DNA from: Syngnathus acus
Lineage: Eukaryota > Chordata > Actinopteri > Syngnathiformes > Syngnathidae
NCBI RefSeq assembly: GCF_901709675.1
Contig: NC_051087.1
Span: forward strand, 6,591,001 to 6,655,000
Direction: 5' to 3'
Length of the DNA stretch: 64,000 nt
The position numbers were made by a program, and so were the translations under genes. A model generated the notes under the pieces. It had not been told where the DNA came from and did no database searches. It worked only from the letters and a program-made list of their open reading frames with translations. Position 1 is the stretch's first letter. Each line of letters opens with the position of its first letter. Shown here one piece after another: positions 37,175 to 49,700 of the stretch.

Positions 37175-40100
37175 TTAAGAAAGATTGGCTTCCTGGTTGA
37201 GGAGTGGATTAAGATCCAGTTTTGTCTTCTCTATAGCTGCAATCTTGGCCCTACGAGAAGGTCGCGTTGCAGGAACTGAGTCGGGAACATTTTCTCCATC
37301 GCTGCTTTAAAACAACAAAAAAGGAAAAATACACAATGTATGATATGATTATTTGAAGGGTTTAAAAAGAAAAAAAAAATCTCACCTTTCCTCTGAGGAC
37401 TCTGCCTTTCTGCTGGGCTTTTTCCCTCCTTTGGCAGTTGAGACCTTCCTTTGACCTACACACACACACACACACACGAGTCAAGTTACCTCACAATGTT
37501 GAGCGGCTGGAAGCTGTACAACGTAAAATTACAGGCCGCATTACCTTTTCTGCTTCTCTTGGCTGCCTTCAATGGCTCGTCGGCTACAGTTTCTAAAGAA
37601 ACAACATTGTTATTCTGTAGAGTTCAATGGGTCAGTCCCCTTTTTTGCCACGTGGTAGGGCTTTTTTTTTTTAATCCGCTTACCAACATGTTGGAAATAA
37701 AAGCATAATCCTCTTATAAGAAGAGTTTTCATAAATGTGACGTGAGCACACAGTGGAGACAAAATGTTTGTGTTTGCATTTTGTACCGTCCGCATTGACA
37801 TCAAGCGGCTGCAGCGCTGAGGCGCTGACGAGCTCGGCTTGCTCTTTCGAAGCCCCCAGTTGAGAAATCATCTTCTCCAAGGCACGGAGACAGACACGGT
37901 CCTTCACCACCTGGAGCGGACCAGCACGGGTTGGAAATTGAAAGTTTAAATCGGATCCAATGTGGAAGAAGTCAACGGCTGTGCTTTTGTACACTGAAGA
38001 TGTCGCGTACCTGGACGAGCTGCTGCAAAAGTGACAGCAGGTCCTTCCTGACCATCTCGTTCCCGGTTAGCTCCAGGTAGCTCAGCGTCTTGGCGTAGAG
38101 GCGCACCTCGGGAGCAGTCGGATCGAGCAGCATCTCACCGCACATGCGTACCGCCAAGTAGTCATGGACGCCCACTTCCTGAAGTCACACAACCGCACTC
38201 GTCAAGTCTGTTGTCGTTGGGCAGATGAGCTCATCAATACAAGCACAAATATTTCGTTTTTTATACAAAGAGCTGGCCCTCCTGGGCATATTGTACACAT
38301 GAATAGATTTTATTTTCCAAGTCTCTGATTTTAATAGGGAACAGAGGTGTAGTTTAAAAGAAAAACAAGAACACGCCTGTTTTTCCACTCTACAAACGTG
38401 TCAGCGTGGAACTTTGAGTTCATGTGAGCAAGTGATTGCTAACCTCAGTGTTGGCAGAAGGCTTCATGAGGGAACTTGGATGGGTCAGTTCTACAAAAAG
38501 CTTCACCACGTTGCTAACGTCCACCTCAGCTAATGGAGAAGTGGCGGGGGCCTTCATCAGCGTACGCATGGTTGGAAGGAAACTCTCCTCCACAACTTCC
38601 TGGTGGGCTCTAGTTATAATAAAAAACAACAACACAGGGGCCATGCTTGTTAGTGTCGCTGGTGTGGTGGCGCCTCTTTCAGCTAACTTCAGGCACACAT
38701 TTAAACAAACGACCCACACGAGAGGCTGAACAATTTTGAAGTTGCCATTATATGCCCCTCTTTACAGAAATTGTGATTTCACATGTGATTCATTTTTTTC
38801 AAACTGAAAACCTAATCTTACAAAACTAGGGCATACGAAAACAGAGATTCCACTGTAAAAGTAATTCAGAAAGTGACGGTATTTTTTTTCCCCGACCTGC
38901 TCTCGCGGGCATAGAGCTGGAAAAAGACACCCAGGCAGCTTCGAAGACGAACGTCGTCCTCAGTGACTGGGTTATACCACAGCAGAATTAGGCGCGACAG
39001 GATCTTGGAACTGGAAATGCGTCCCATGTACATCAGTTTGGCCAGACCCTGAGCTGTCTCCGTGCGCAGTTCGGACATCTGCATGTGACATTTGGGACAA
39101 TTTTTACATGCTGGGAAAAAATTGTCCACGTGGTACAATTCCAAAAATTTAAATTCTTGCAGACATCATTCTCCACTTTTTATGATCCTCTCTATTTTAT
39201 GTTGGGATTCTCCCAAAAATTACTCAAAGTATTACATGTGCACGCTGACCTCACTGTCTAGGAGCTCTGACAGCATCACCAAAATGCTCTGAGCGGTGTC
39301 CTCCTCCTTCTGTGCTGCCACTTTCTCCTCGTCCTCCTGCTCCTCCTCCCCCCGGTCCGGTGATCCCGGCAGCTGAGTCTTCTGACCGCTGCCACTTTCA
39401 GAGAGCAGCTGGAAGCCGAACAGCAAAAGCAGGTCGATGACTGCTCGCAGAGCGCTGATGCGAATCTTGACCTCATCAAGTTGGGCGATCTGAAAAGAGA
39501 AAGTGCAGTTGTATTTACTTTTTTTTTTTTATTTGGTTGTTGCCTCTTTTACAGGGAGCCTGCAAAATTGCTGCATTGTAGCTGTAACAAAAGAGCTGAC
39601 ACACAAATTCTTAAAGTAGCTGCATCATGCTATTTTAAGCTTTCCAATAATAATTATAGGCAAGTAATTAAACACAGTATTATTATATAGTGATTTTATT
39701 TGTATAGTTATTTTAGTGGCTATTTTTTCTAACCCAGAAGACGCCTTGGTCATCGAAACCCTGCCTTTACTGTCCTCACACACACACACACGCACGCACA
39801 CAAAATAAATCGATCTAATATGATATAGCGCTATTAAATTGTGAAATAATACATTTGAAATGTTTCTTTGTGCTTACTTCAGAAAAAATAGAGTTTGCAT
39901 TACCTGTAGCAGAAGGACCATGTGGGTGTTGGCAAGCTCCTTGCTGTGTAGAGCGCATGTGCCCAGACAAAGCACGGCCATGCTGCGGACACTGGGGTGA
40001 GCACTTGCGATGCTAGGCAGGATCTGACAGGGTAAAGAAGTCAATTCAACCAGAAATCTATCAAACCACTCACTGCCCCATGTATAAATTTAATCGTGAT

Positions 40101-43100
40101 ACACTCATCTAAGTGACAACGAATGACATGTACGGTTGAAAAGTCATGAACGGTAATACTGTCAAGGCCGTCGAGACGGTTGTTCATACCAGTGAGGACA
40201 TTAAGGCGCTTATGGTGGGGCTGATTCGATTCTTGGTTTTCATCTGCTTGAGCAGCTCAGCACACATTGTCAGACACCTCAACAGAGTCTCAGGGTCGTT
40301 CTAGACAATGGAACAAACACAATGGATCTGTTAAATGTTCGTCTTCTGCATATATCAGTTTTCTTTTGACAGTGGCGTCCTGCTTGAAAATGAAATAAAT
40401 ACCTTCTCAGTGCGGATCTCGGTGTTAGTTGGTTGGGTGATCGCTGCGATCTCCTCGAGGACCTTGTTGCGCTGGTTCTCCAGCTCTGTGATGGACTCCT
40501 TCAACTCGGCGGCGCGGCCAAAGTCCTGAGCGGCGATGCTCTCCTCTAGGGCTTGCTTAGCCTCCATGATTCTCACCTTCACCTCTGCTAGCTAAACGGG
40601 AGACGGAGGAACAAGTATAAGGCCCGAGAATTAAATATGACAATTAAGGAGATGAAATGATTTGTATTTAAGGATCAGCTGTATTTCATTATACCACGGC
40701 CAATCATCAACCCGTGTGAATGGAGAGGGGCTCAGGATATGACAAAAGATTTCAGGGGTACAAAAGATGGCTGGATGAAGGGATGCAGTGGAAAGGGGGG
40801 GCAGATGCATGTAGCAGATGGGAGCAAAGGATGCTGATTGAGATTAAGATGCAAGCAATGAGCATAAATCCTGAGAGGCTCTCACTGATAGAAGAATAAA
40901 AAAAAAACAAGACTTTCTATTTATTCAAGCAGACAGAGAGCAGCTCTGCATACACATTACATCCAACTTGAATCAGTCAGACACACTTTGCCCGCTGAAA
41001 TAAATAACAGCCATCTGCTGGATGGAAAGAGAACATTTGGAGGAGGATTTTGGGCATGTTCCCACCTGAACTTGCTGGCGACGGCTGACGTTCTCGTCCA
41101 CCGGTTGACTTGCTTCTGAAATTGGCGCCCGCACATCCGAGATTATTTCTGCCACCTGTAGACAAGCAAATTAAGATTCACTCTTAGTGTGAGACACACT
41201 GTTATCACAGTCATTCCTGTGATAAAAAAAACTGTGTTAGGCTGTTGGGGCTGCATAAGTGTCCCTTTTTACCAGGGCTGTTGAATACCACTTTTTTCAG
41301 ACCGATACCAATACAAATACTCACTCGAGTACCAATTCCATTTGTTCTTTTGATATATGAAATTTTACTCAAATTCTCTACAGTAAATGTTGAACTTTTT
41401 CCGTTGTTGTGTTACAGATGTTTGAACAATGAATGAATCAAGACTAATAAATGTGGAATAAACATAACAAGATTAACTTTCAAACTGCTTAAATGGCCCA
41501 AATAAAGGCACCATTCTGAGATGAACTCAAAATAATTGTTAAATAATCACCCATCGACACTATGATGTGATCAAGTAATATCCTAAACAAAAAAAGTCAA
41601 CATGTTAGAAATAAAGAGGTGTTCTGAAAAAAAAAAAAAAAATACATGACCATAAAAAAATGAGCAAATGACTCTCGTGTGATTATGCTGTGCTAAATGT
41701 TGTATCCTTTAAAAGATATCTGACTTTAAACGTTCACAGAATGGCCAACAGCGAGGCCAAGATGCATGACAGAAATGTATCTCACGGTCTGAATGCGTCG
41801 CTGGTCATCGAGCACGAGTGTGAGGAGCTTCTCGGTGAGCAAGGGAATCAGCGAGGAGGGCGTCCGCGGCAGGGCCAACATATCCTGCAGCACAGCCAGA
41901 ACTCGCTTCCTGTACAGATGAACCGATATTAGCCACAAGGTACTCCACTTTCAAACAACTTTGCTCAAAAGACTAGGCGTCTTTCTTACCTGCCACCCTC
42001 CTCATTGGTGTCCAGGCAACCGATGAGATGGATGAGCTGCTGAGAGATAAAATCCTTGGTCATAACCAACTCCAGCTGGGTCAAGTCTGCTCTCTGCTCC
42101 TCTGACAGCGCCGGAACCACCTTCAGATACCTGCACCGTGTCACAAGTGAGTTAGAAAACAGCAATGGCTACTACCTCCAAAGAGCAACATTTAGCAAAC
42201 AGTGGGCATTTGGGCGAAGACTCATGGACCATAATCGACTGGGTCCTAAATTTTTATATGCATTGTCTCTCATACTCATAAAGGTACTCGGCGTAAGTGG
42301 CAGCATCCGGCAAGACCTGCTCCAACATTTCGTCACCGTCGTCGCCTTTATCCTTGATGAACTTGCACAGTGCTCGCCAGTAAAGAACATTCTCGCATGT
42401 CAGGCACTCCACTGGGATCAGTTTCCTGTTCAAACATGCAAACGTTCGATCATGGTTTAGCCATTCAAAAGGCAGAAAATGCAAGTTGATGAAGTGTACC
42501 TGTTGTTCAACTGAATTCTGTTCTGCAGCAGATCATCAGCGTCCATGCCTTTGAAAATGGCAGTCAGCATTTCCAAAGCTGTTTCGGCACAATTCTCCAC
42601 ATCGAGCTTGTGGAGAAGCTCCACGGCATTTCCATCCAGTCCACGGAGCCAGGCAGGTAGTAGACTGGTGCAAACCACCTCTTTTACTGCTTCTACAACA
42701 CATGCAAGAGGTTGGAGATAATTATTTTAAGCTTGGTTTGAAATGGAAACTGCAATGATTATAACGGGTCAAAACCATTGTTACCTGATGTGTCGTGGAG
42801 TCCCTGCTCCAGTAAACTCACTCTTTGTGCAATGGATAGAGCTCGAACGTAAACCTTGTCAGCCAGAACCTTAAAAAAAGAAAATCACAAATGAAACATA
42901 TATTCAAATGTAGCAAAACACAATCACAAGCGTGCGCGAGGGCATAGATGGCTACCTGGTAGGCTTGTTTGCGGACATTTTCTTTCACATCACGGGTGCG
43001 TTTGAGTACTCTTGGGAGGGTGCGAGGACACACGACAATGCAGGAGAGGACAGCCCGTCGCACCTCTGCATTACTTTCGTTTTCCAGAATCAGCATGTAA

Positions 43101-44156
43101 GCTGAAACGAGGGAGAAAAAGGAGAATTATGATAAACTGTAGCAGGCAAAATGCTTTACTTAGCGTTGTTCTTTTTTTTTTTTGTTAGTTGGCAGGCTAA
43201 ACCAACCTTGCCATGACTTTTACTGTGTATTGTGTAAATGACATATTACAAGCCTTCAAATTGATGTCCCTTACACATGACCCTCTGTTCGGTTTGTTGT
43301 GTTTTCTCAAATTTTATTTAAAAAAAAATAAAAAATAAACAACGGATAAACTCCTCTGGGAATACACACCATTGAGGGTGGGACAATCAGGATCAGTTGG
43401 CTGCTGCAGTCGGGTCATGGCCAAAGCGGCTTGGATGCGCACATTGGGAAACTTGTCAGTGACACGGACCAGCATGGCTTGATGGATGCGATCGAAGAGA
43501 TCGTCGTCGATCTGAGCGTTCTCCGCCATGCTGCCGAGCAGCTTGTTGACGAGTTGGCACACGCGGAAGCGCACCGCATGGCTGTTCGCCTTATGAGACT
43601 GAGAGGAGGTACACAAGAAGATGGCATCAGTTCAGACAAAAGACGGGCAGGATGGTAAAGGATTATGAGTGTAGTACTGTACACAGACAAACTAATCAGC
43701 GTGAGTCCGATTCATCCACCATTTTCTATAAGGCTTGTCCTCATTACGGTACGCTGGAGCTGATATTTCTCACAGTAATTTTAGCACTTTTAAGGCAGTT
43801 GACCTTTAGATGTTCGTTGATAAGAGTACACGAGGGAGGGTGCTGTTCTCAACAAATATATAATCCTCCATCAATTGCAGGGGTTACGTTCCAGACCACC
43901 GCCGCAATGGGTCAGATCCTCAATATAGAAAGTACTCTCTTTAAATACATTCTAAGCATATTTTTACATCCATCCATGAACTTTTTTTAAAAAAATTTTT
44001 AATGTTTTTAAACACATTTTAAAACTACACAATTGTACCCATTTAAAGTTAAAGAGAGCTGGAGCATTTGTTAACACTAAAATGTGGTGCAAATTGTATG
44101 ACAATCTATACAGTATATATATAGGCAACAGCAGTGTTTTAAGTGGAAACCAAGAC

Positions 44157-44187
<31 letters not shown>

Positions 44188-44619
44188 CCTCCAGCAAGAA
44201 GTTAAAAAGGAAACTCAAAAATGGATGATCGTCCTCCTCATCTTCCTCTTCATCAGTTTTAGGTGGAGGCTGGAAACTTGTGGTGAATCTGACTACAAAT
44301 TCAATGACATTTTCCACTGTGGGCTCACGCTTGTAAACAATCATGGCATGTTTCAGGTAGCTGATAAACTCTTCGTGGAACAAGGTCTTGTCCTCCAGCT
44401 GACAGAGAAGAATGAGGGACATTGAGTAAAGAGAACAAACAGTAGCAAATAGAAGAACTTTCAGCAACATGTTGAAATGAAAGACAACAACAACATTTGG
44501 TTAGGGCTCACTTTGTTGTAGCGGTTCTTCAGGCTCGCCACCAGCTTCGCCTTGTTGCTGTGTCCCTTTTGGGCGCACTGAAAGGCATCCTTAATGTCGA
44601 TTTCGTTGTCCGCGGCCAT
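37175..44619 (-). CDS. ncapg: Condensin I complex subunit G (NCAP-G)
   Basis: HEAT-repeat subunit of condensin I, which with SMC2/SMC4, NCAP-H and NCAP-D2 compacts mitotic chromosomes. The 21 exons give 1,007 aa, against about 1,015 in human NCAPG. Landmarks from the N-terminus are 'DKTLFHEEFISYLKHAM', an acidic run near residues 84-92, 'SHAVRFRVCQLVNKLLGSM', 'NAEVRRAVLSCI', a basic/acidic helix 'AKQALEESIAAQDFGRAAEL' near 500-520, and 'SRLILLWYNPVTEDDVRLR', within the Cnd3-type C-terminal HEAT region. The tail is basic (SRRAK) and ends 'LNQEANLS', close to the mammalian C-terminus. The start ATG at 44619 opens 'MAADNEIDIKDAF', matching the family's N-terminal helix. Next to lcorl, as in mammals. 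Residue-level identity was judged by eye. Confidence 0.96.
37458..37478. repeat. (CA)n microsatellite beside an ncapg exon
   Basis: A CA run in the intron starts 3 bp upstream (in transcript terms) of exon 20 (37455-37386), so the intron's 3' end reads TG repeats where a polypyrimidine tract would be. Confidence 0.8.
44157..44181. repeat. (TG)n microsatellite in ncapg intron 2
   Basis: About a dozen TG units starting 8 bp past the exon 2 donor. Confidence 0.85.
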
Positions 44620-44985
44620 AGTATTCCCTTTACAGACGACAACACCAACCGATCAATTCCAGATAAATGTGTGTACAGGATTCTCTTTGTTTACCCCTAG
44701 TCGACTTTTGCTGTAGTAGTTTTGTTCGCAGTGTATTGTTAGCTACTGTAGCAAGCCGCTAAACTCACAAAAACAAAACAAAAAAAACCACCATGGCCCG
44801 TCTAAGTCCAAATAAGTTCAACCAAAGACGCTACAAAATACTCACGAACTTAATGAAATAATCGACGTTATATTTTCAACATATATATCGTCAGTCTTAG
44901 GAAGTTCAATTACCTTTCCGATTTGTTCGTAATGCAACACTACCGCCAGTTTTCAAATCCATTCACTGTTGCAATCTCGCGAGAA
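44620..44985 (-). promoter_or_regulatory. ncapg: ncapg 5' UTR intron and core promoter with TCTCGCGAGA element
   Basis: On the minus strand, a noncoding exon ending at 44914 (AAAG|GTAATTG) can splice to an acceptor at 44628, eight bases upstream of the ATG. The perfect palindrome TCTCGCGAGA lies at 44975-44984, about 60 bp upstream of that donor. This is the motif bound by BANP and found in promoters of essential and cell-cycle genes. A TTTGAA (CHR-like) word sits at 44957-44952. Transcription start position is inferred. Confidence 0.6.
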
Positions 44986-44999
44986 CTCAAGTTTTATTT

Positions 45000-46230
45000 T
45001 GCCCACATTTCAGTCTCGCAGGTGCACTTTGGGCCACCTTATATCAATTTAAATCCTCGTAAAATGTTTTCACGTCTTTGATTGGATGTAACTATTTACC
45101 TTTTTTATAGATGCTGCAAAAGTCACGACATTAGGTACACTTGCACAATCTAGTGATGCATACTATACACTGTTAAAGGGAAAGGCTATTCATTATTGGT
45201 TTGAAATTTGTTGTAGTCAGTGATTTAAAATCATACTGGTAAGTGTATTTTTTATTTTTGTCAGAATTTATGCTTTGTTTTGGTACTCATTATTTGTATT
45301 TCAAAATAGACCGTTTGTTGTCTGTGCAGTGGAGACGGGACACTTTTATAAATTTGCGCTTCTGACTTTGAGCTCTCTTGTCCTAGAGTGATCAAACTGC
45401 TTTGCAAATTAGTTTCAACTGTCGACTAATAATTGACAAAGCAAATGCAACACAAACACAAATTGTGTGGGTTGGACATGGATGATCAGTTATATGAGAA
45501 GATGCAACCTCACATCTCAAAACAACAATACACACTGGAAGACACTTTGGCATTTTTGTTTGTGCCCCAGGCCAAAGCTGTATAGAGGTCACAGCAGGCT
45601 GCTTTATCCATGAGAGTGCACAATATTTGTGCAAGCGTCAGCCATCTATCTCTGGAAATCAATTCATTCGGTTGCACTCTTTTTGTTTCCATTTGACCTA
45701 AAAGATATTTGGGATTTTCAGGGTTTACATTAGATTATTTTGTTGACATTGATGATGATAGGTAATATGAAGGAGTATACTTTATCGCCTTTAGTTCTTA
45801 AAATCTCTTATAATCTAAATAGATGTGCAAATATAGGCCACAAGAACTGCTGTCCATGAAAGATTTTCACGATGAATTGTGAGGGAAAGCACACAAGACT
45901 GCCAACAAGATTCTGTACAACATGAAAAACGAAGCACACATCGCATCACAAAAACATAAGTACAGACACGACCCCAACCGCGTGCCTGCTGGCTGAGGGA
46001 CCTCCTCCAATGTCCGCCACAATAGTTCATTCAGTGCAGATACTCTTGCAGGTAAGTGAGTGTAGGAGATGCGGGCTGAACACCCCGGACTGGTTGCCAG
46101 TTATTCAAAATCGGACTCTAGATTGTCCATAGGTGTGAAATTGACAATGACATGCACGCAGTGGTAGATCCAGTAGTTTTTATTGTTGGATTAAAACAAC
46201 ACGAGTGGACCCCCATCCACCCACCCTCCG
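45000..46230. other. Intergenic gap between the divergent ncapg and fam184b genes
   Basis: No gene recognised. It contains the second copy of the 23.4 kb dispersed repeat (45945-46023) and, near 46,080-46,140, a short remnant resembling the 3' part of the fish SINE/RTE-type repeat (CTGGTTGCCAG; ATTGTCCATAGGTGTGA). Confidence 0.55.
45945..46023 (+). repeat. Dispersed repeat pair, copy B (shared with 23.4 kb)
   Basis: Partner of 23368-23463, same orientation; both copies contain ATGTCCGCCACAAT. Upstream GCCAACAAG words may extend the match. Confidence 0.6.
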
Positions 46231-46759
46231 TTGATGGACAGTGATAGAGCAGCACCGATAGGGGCGGGGCTGCACTGCAGCAGTAAACCTCCGCCTGCTT
46301 GTGTCTCCTCTCCGCTAATGTTCGGCGGGTTACGCACGCCCCTCTCCCTCCCTCCCTCCGCTCGGAGACAGGTGGTTGGCGTCCAGTGCCTCCATCCTCC
46401 CGGCGCTCGAGAGTACCAAATATCTGCTGGCACCAAGGCAAGGCTCGCTCGCTGCGAGCGCGTACCCGATGGACTTCCAGCGTGCAACCTCCGCCATCGC
46501 CGGGCGGTGGACAGCCGGAGTCGGGGGCCGCAACCGGAACGCTCCACGCGGAGAGCTCCGCCGATCTACTCCCAAATGTTTTCCACACAATCCCACCGGC
46601 TGCCGTTCACGGGAGGGGGCCTACCGACGGAGGAATGACATGCACGAATGAAAAGTTGCCACAATTTAGGCGGGGTTCTGCAGTCGACTGGTGGCGGGTT
46701 CATTTGTGATTATCCTCCGGGCTTGAAAGTTGTTCCCTGGAGGGAAGACGGCTGTCAAA
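46230..46759 (+). promoter_or_regulatory. fam184b: GC-rich promoter/5' UTR of fam184b
   Basis: A CpG-rich block leading to the fam184b ATG, with a GC box GGGGCGGGGC at 46261-46270. Several overlapping open frames on both strands here reflect base composition. The exact transcription start cannot be seen. Confidence 0.5.
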
Positions 46760-49700
46760 ATGGCTTCGGGCCCCGGGAAAGCCATACAGACCCCCGGGCC
46801 GGGCTCTGCCGTCAACGGGAATGCGGCAGAGTTCCAGAACGTCGAGCAGGAGCAGTGTGACTTCCAGATGCACAACAAGATGTGCAAGAAGATCGCTCAG
46901 CTCACCAAGGTAGGTGGGACGTGACCGGACGAACCTGAAAGCAACGCCACCTCTCTGGACCATCTTCACTGAGGTGGAGCTGTCACAATCGTGCCTTACG
47001 TGCACGTTTATTGTTCTTCATGCAAACCTGCTCCCAAATCCCGTGCAAATGTTACCTGGAAATTAGGAGAGATTTCCAGCAATTCCAGATGATTGAAATC
47101 TGTTCCACTTGCAGCGCTAATCAATTGCAATTGATTTGCATATGACTGTCCTGTGAATGCATGGCAACCCATTCCCAAGTTCGTTGTTTTATGTACTCAA
47201 ACACAAACATAGCTACACTTCAAATCTGTTTTAAGAGATTTAACAAAAGTCTCCCTTGAAAATATAAATGTGTAATTTGACAGTATCTGTGATCTAATGC
47301 ATTATATTGACTCTACACCATATAGTAAAATGAAGCAAATATTTATTTATTTGATTAATAGTGAAGTTGTTCGCCACTGCAAAATCTTAAAATCCCACAC
47401 TGCTTGTGTGATAGGGCCAATTAAATCTTTTGTGATAGCACACTGTATTGAGAAGGTAGCACATCTGCTTTGGTTCTGGGTTCGACTCCCGACTCTGGCT
47501 ATCATGTCTGGAGTTTGCATGTTCCTTCTTGTGCCGTTGCATGGGTTCTTTTCAACCCATCTTGCAAATAAGACTCTAAATTGTCCATCGATGTGATTGT
47601 GAATCATTTTTTGTCTCTATTATGCATCCAGTCATTGGTTGGCGACCGGTCCAAGATGTGCGACTCTTCTCTCCCAAAGTCAGCGGGAATATTCTCCAGC
47701 TCATCCCTAACGTTAATGAGGATAAGCACGATAGAATATTGCAACTGTTTAGATGACCTTATGTAAATTCTCGCATCCTATCTTGACTCTCTTTAGCTTG
47801 TGCAAGTGTACCTAATTGAATGTGCGTTTGTGTTAATCATCAGTCTTACTCTGATAACTTTCCCCCTGCTGCAACACATGTAATGTGCATATAAATGAAC
47901 CCAATGTGCTTCCCGCAGCAGTATTTTGCGTTTCATATCTTCCAAGGCTCTTCAGCGCTGCATGGGGGCCCACATGTGTGAGCTCTTCACAATAGTGCTT
48001 AGAGAAGCAGGTGACGATTACTGATGACGATGCAGTCGCCGTCCTCCCTCGTGGCTTCACCTCCGTGCTGCCTGGATGTGTGTGTCAAGGAGCATGTGCT
48101 CTGCAGCAACATGCAGCATTTGCCGCTCTCAAGCTGTCCGAGCAGATGCGCAGGATGTGCGCAAAGATGACACACTGGATGGGTCAGCTCTTGTGTCTGT
48201 ACTCGTTAAGGGACGTTTGACATTTGTCAAAACTACAGTATCCGCTGTGTCCTTTTGTTTGCGTGCTCGGTGGACAAACGTATGAGGACACAAGGCCGTG
48301 GGGGGGAGTTGAAAGGCCATCGGTGTTGGACATGGTTCAGTTTTGACGTTGGTTCCAAATGTGTTTGATGGCCGCTCGGGTTAAGCCTTCCTCACTATCT
48401 TGTTGAGATGTGGGATCAAGAGTGAAGGGGCGAACTAAGGGGTATACTGTAATCCAACCTCTTGACATCTGACCTATTCAGTACTCTTTTATGGTAAGTG
48501 GATTGCAACAGGAAATGGGGTCAGCAGTAGTAACCTTATATATTTAATAACTCATGAACTTAAAAGCACCTCCTCAGGTCCTCTCCGCCAATCAGTTTCT
48601 CACTTGGCCCTCCCTCCCTCCTAGCGCTTCATCCTCTGCCTGCTCTAGTGTGCCCTAGTTGAATGGGTGCTGCTAAAGATAAACCAAGAGTGTGTTTACG
48701 TGGCACAACAAGCCAATGAGAGGAAAGTGCGAATTGAGTCCGTCGGGGCAGCTGTTGTGGATGTTCACACCGGTCTTTTCTTCTGCGTGCATATACACAC
48801 ACAGTCAAAGTCTCGATTTTTACACGATTAATAGACTTCAAAATAGAAGTACAGTTGTCTACGTGCTGGTGTGTGTTCATAGCAACATTTTGATAGGCAG
48901 ATCTAATTTGGGCTATGTGATGTCCTGTTCTTATCCAGCTTGCACTGTCAAAGTGGGGCCTGCTTTGTAATTCAGCCGTGCACTCACATGAGTGGAGGTG
49001 TGTGTCTGTGTGTGTGTGGGAGGCGAGCTGATGCAAGCGAGAGTGCATCTTTCTGTCTAACCTCTCTTTTTTTTGCAGCAGCAGCTTTACACTCAGCTGC
49101 CCCGCTTTACACGTTGCACAGAATATTAATTAAATACTTTGCTGACTATAAATTTGATGTCAGTAAACACGGCCCTTGCGAGGCCACACAAATAAATAAT
49201 ATGGATTTACATTGGCTTAACTGACGCAATGCATTGTAGACTCTTTTTCATCCAATCATTAGTTAGGTCGGTACTGCTAAGAAAAATGTAGGTAGAGGTG
49301 ACCTTCGGTAGCGTGTGTCGCTCCAGGCGGTGTGTTCAATGCAGCGTGGGTTTGGTGTTGAATTGGAAACGAGTCTACCCCAACCAGGGGAGAACACAGC
49401 AGAGCCGATCTGAATTTGAACTGCTCAATGGAAAAACAAAATTGATTCTCAGTCAGGCCGGTACTAGTAATTGGACTGTTTTTATTTGTTGAAGACGTTT
49501 GAGCTTTAACCCAAAAGGCTTCTTCAATTCTGTTTTACGATTTGAGTAGGCTGAGCATTTAGGCTTTTGGGGTGGTTGCAGTTGGAACTTTTTCAGTAAT
49601 ATTTCAAATGAAGGACTCTGCTGAATTAGATATCAGGCACATTAGAGCTGTGTCAGTTCTAATTAGTGCTGATCGTTTTTTAACTCAACCAGTCACAACT

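Larger units (their letters stand above)
37175..44619 (-). other. ncapg: ncapg exon map
   Basis: Coding exons 5' to 3' on the minus strand (high-low): 44619-44512, 44398-44189, 43598-43370, 43101-42956, 42869-42785, 42692-42500, 42425-42276, 42130-41990, 41909-41786, 41155-41066, 40591-40403, 40300-40190, 40023-39904, 39489-39250, 39078-38897, 38609-38444, 38178-38011, 37910-37787, 37592-37545, 37455-37386, 37304-37175. Lengths sum to 3,024 nt, divisible by three, and every junction keeps frame. Exon 21 has an AAGCAG acceptor, so its start could be three bases later. Introns are short except those around 41.2-41.8, 43.1-43.4 and 43.6-44.2 kb. Confidence 0.88.

Noticed and set aside
46118-46638. 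Overlapping 118-156 codon frames on both strands upstream of fam184b
   Set aside because: GC-rich promoter sequence lacks stops by composition; no conserved product.
47479-47489. Possible tRNA gene B-box
   Set aside because: No complete cloverleaf; it sits at the head of a SINE with the usual fish tail.
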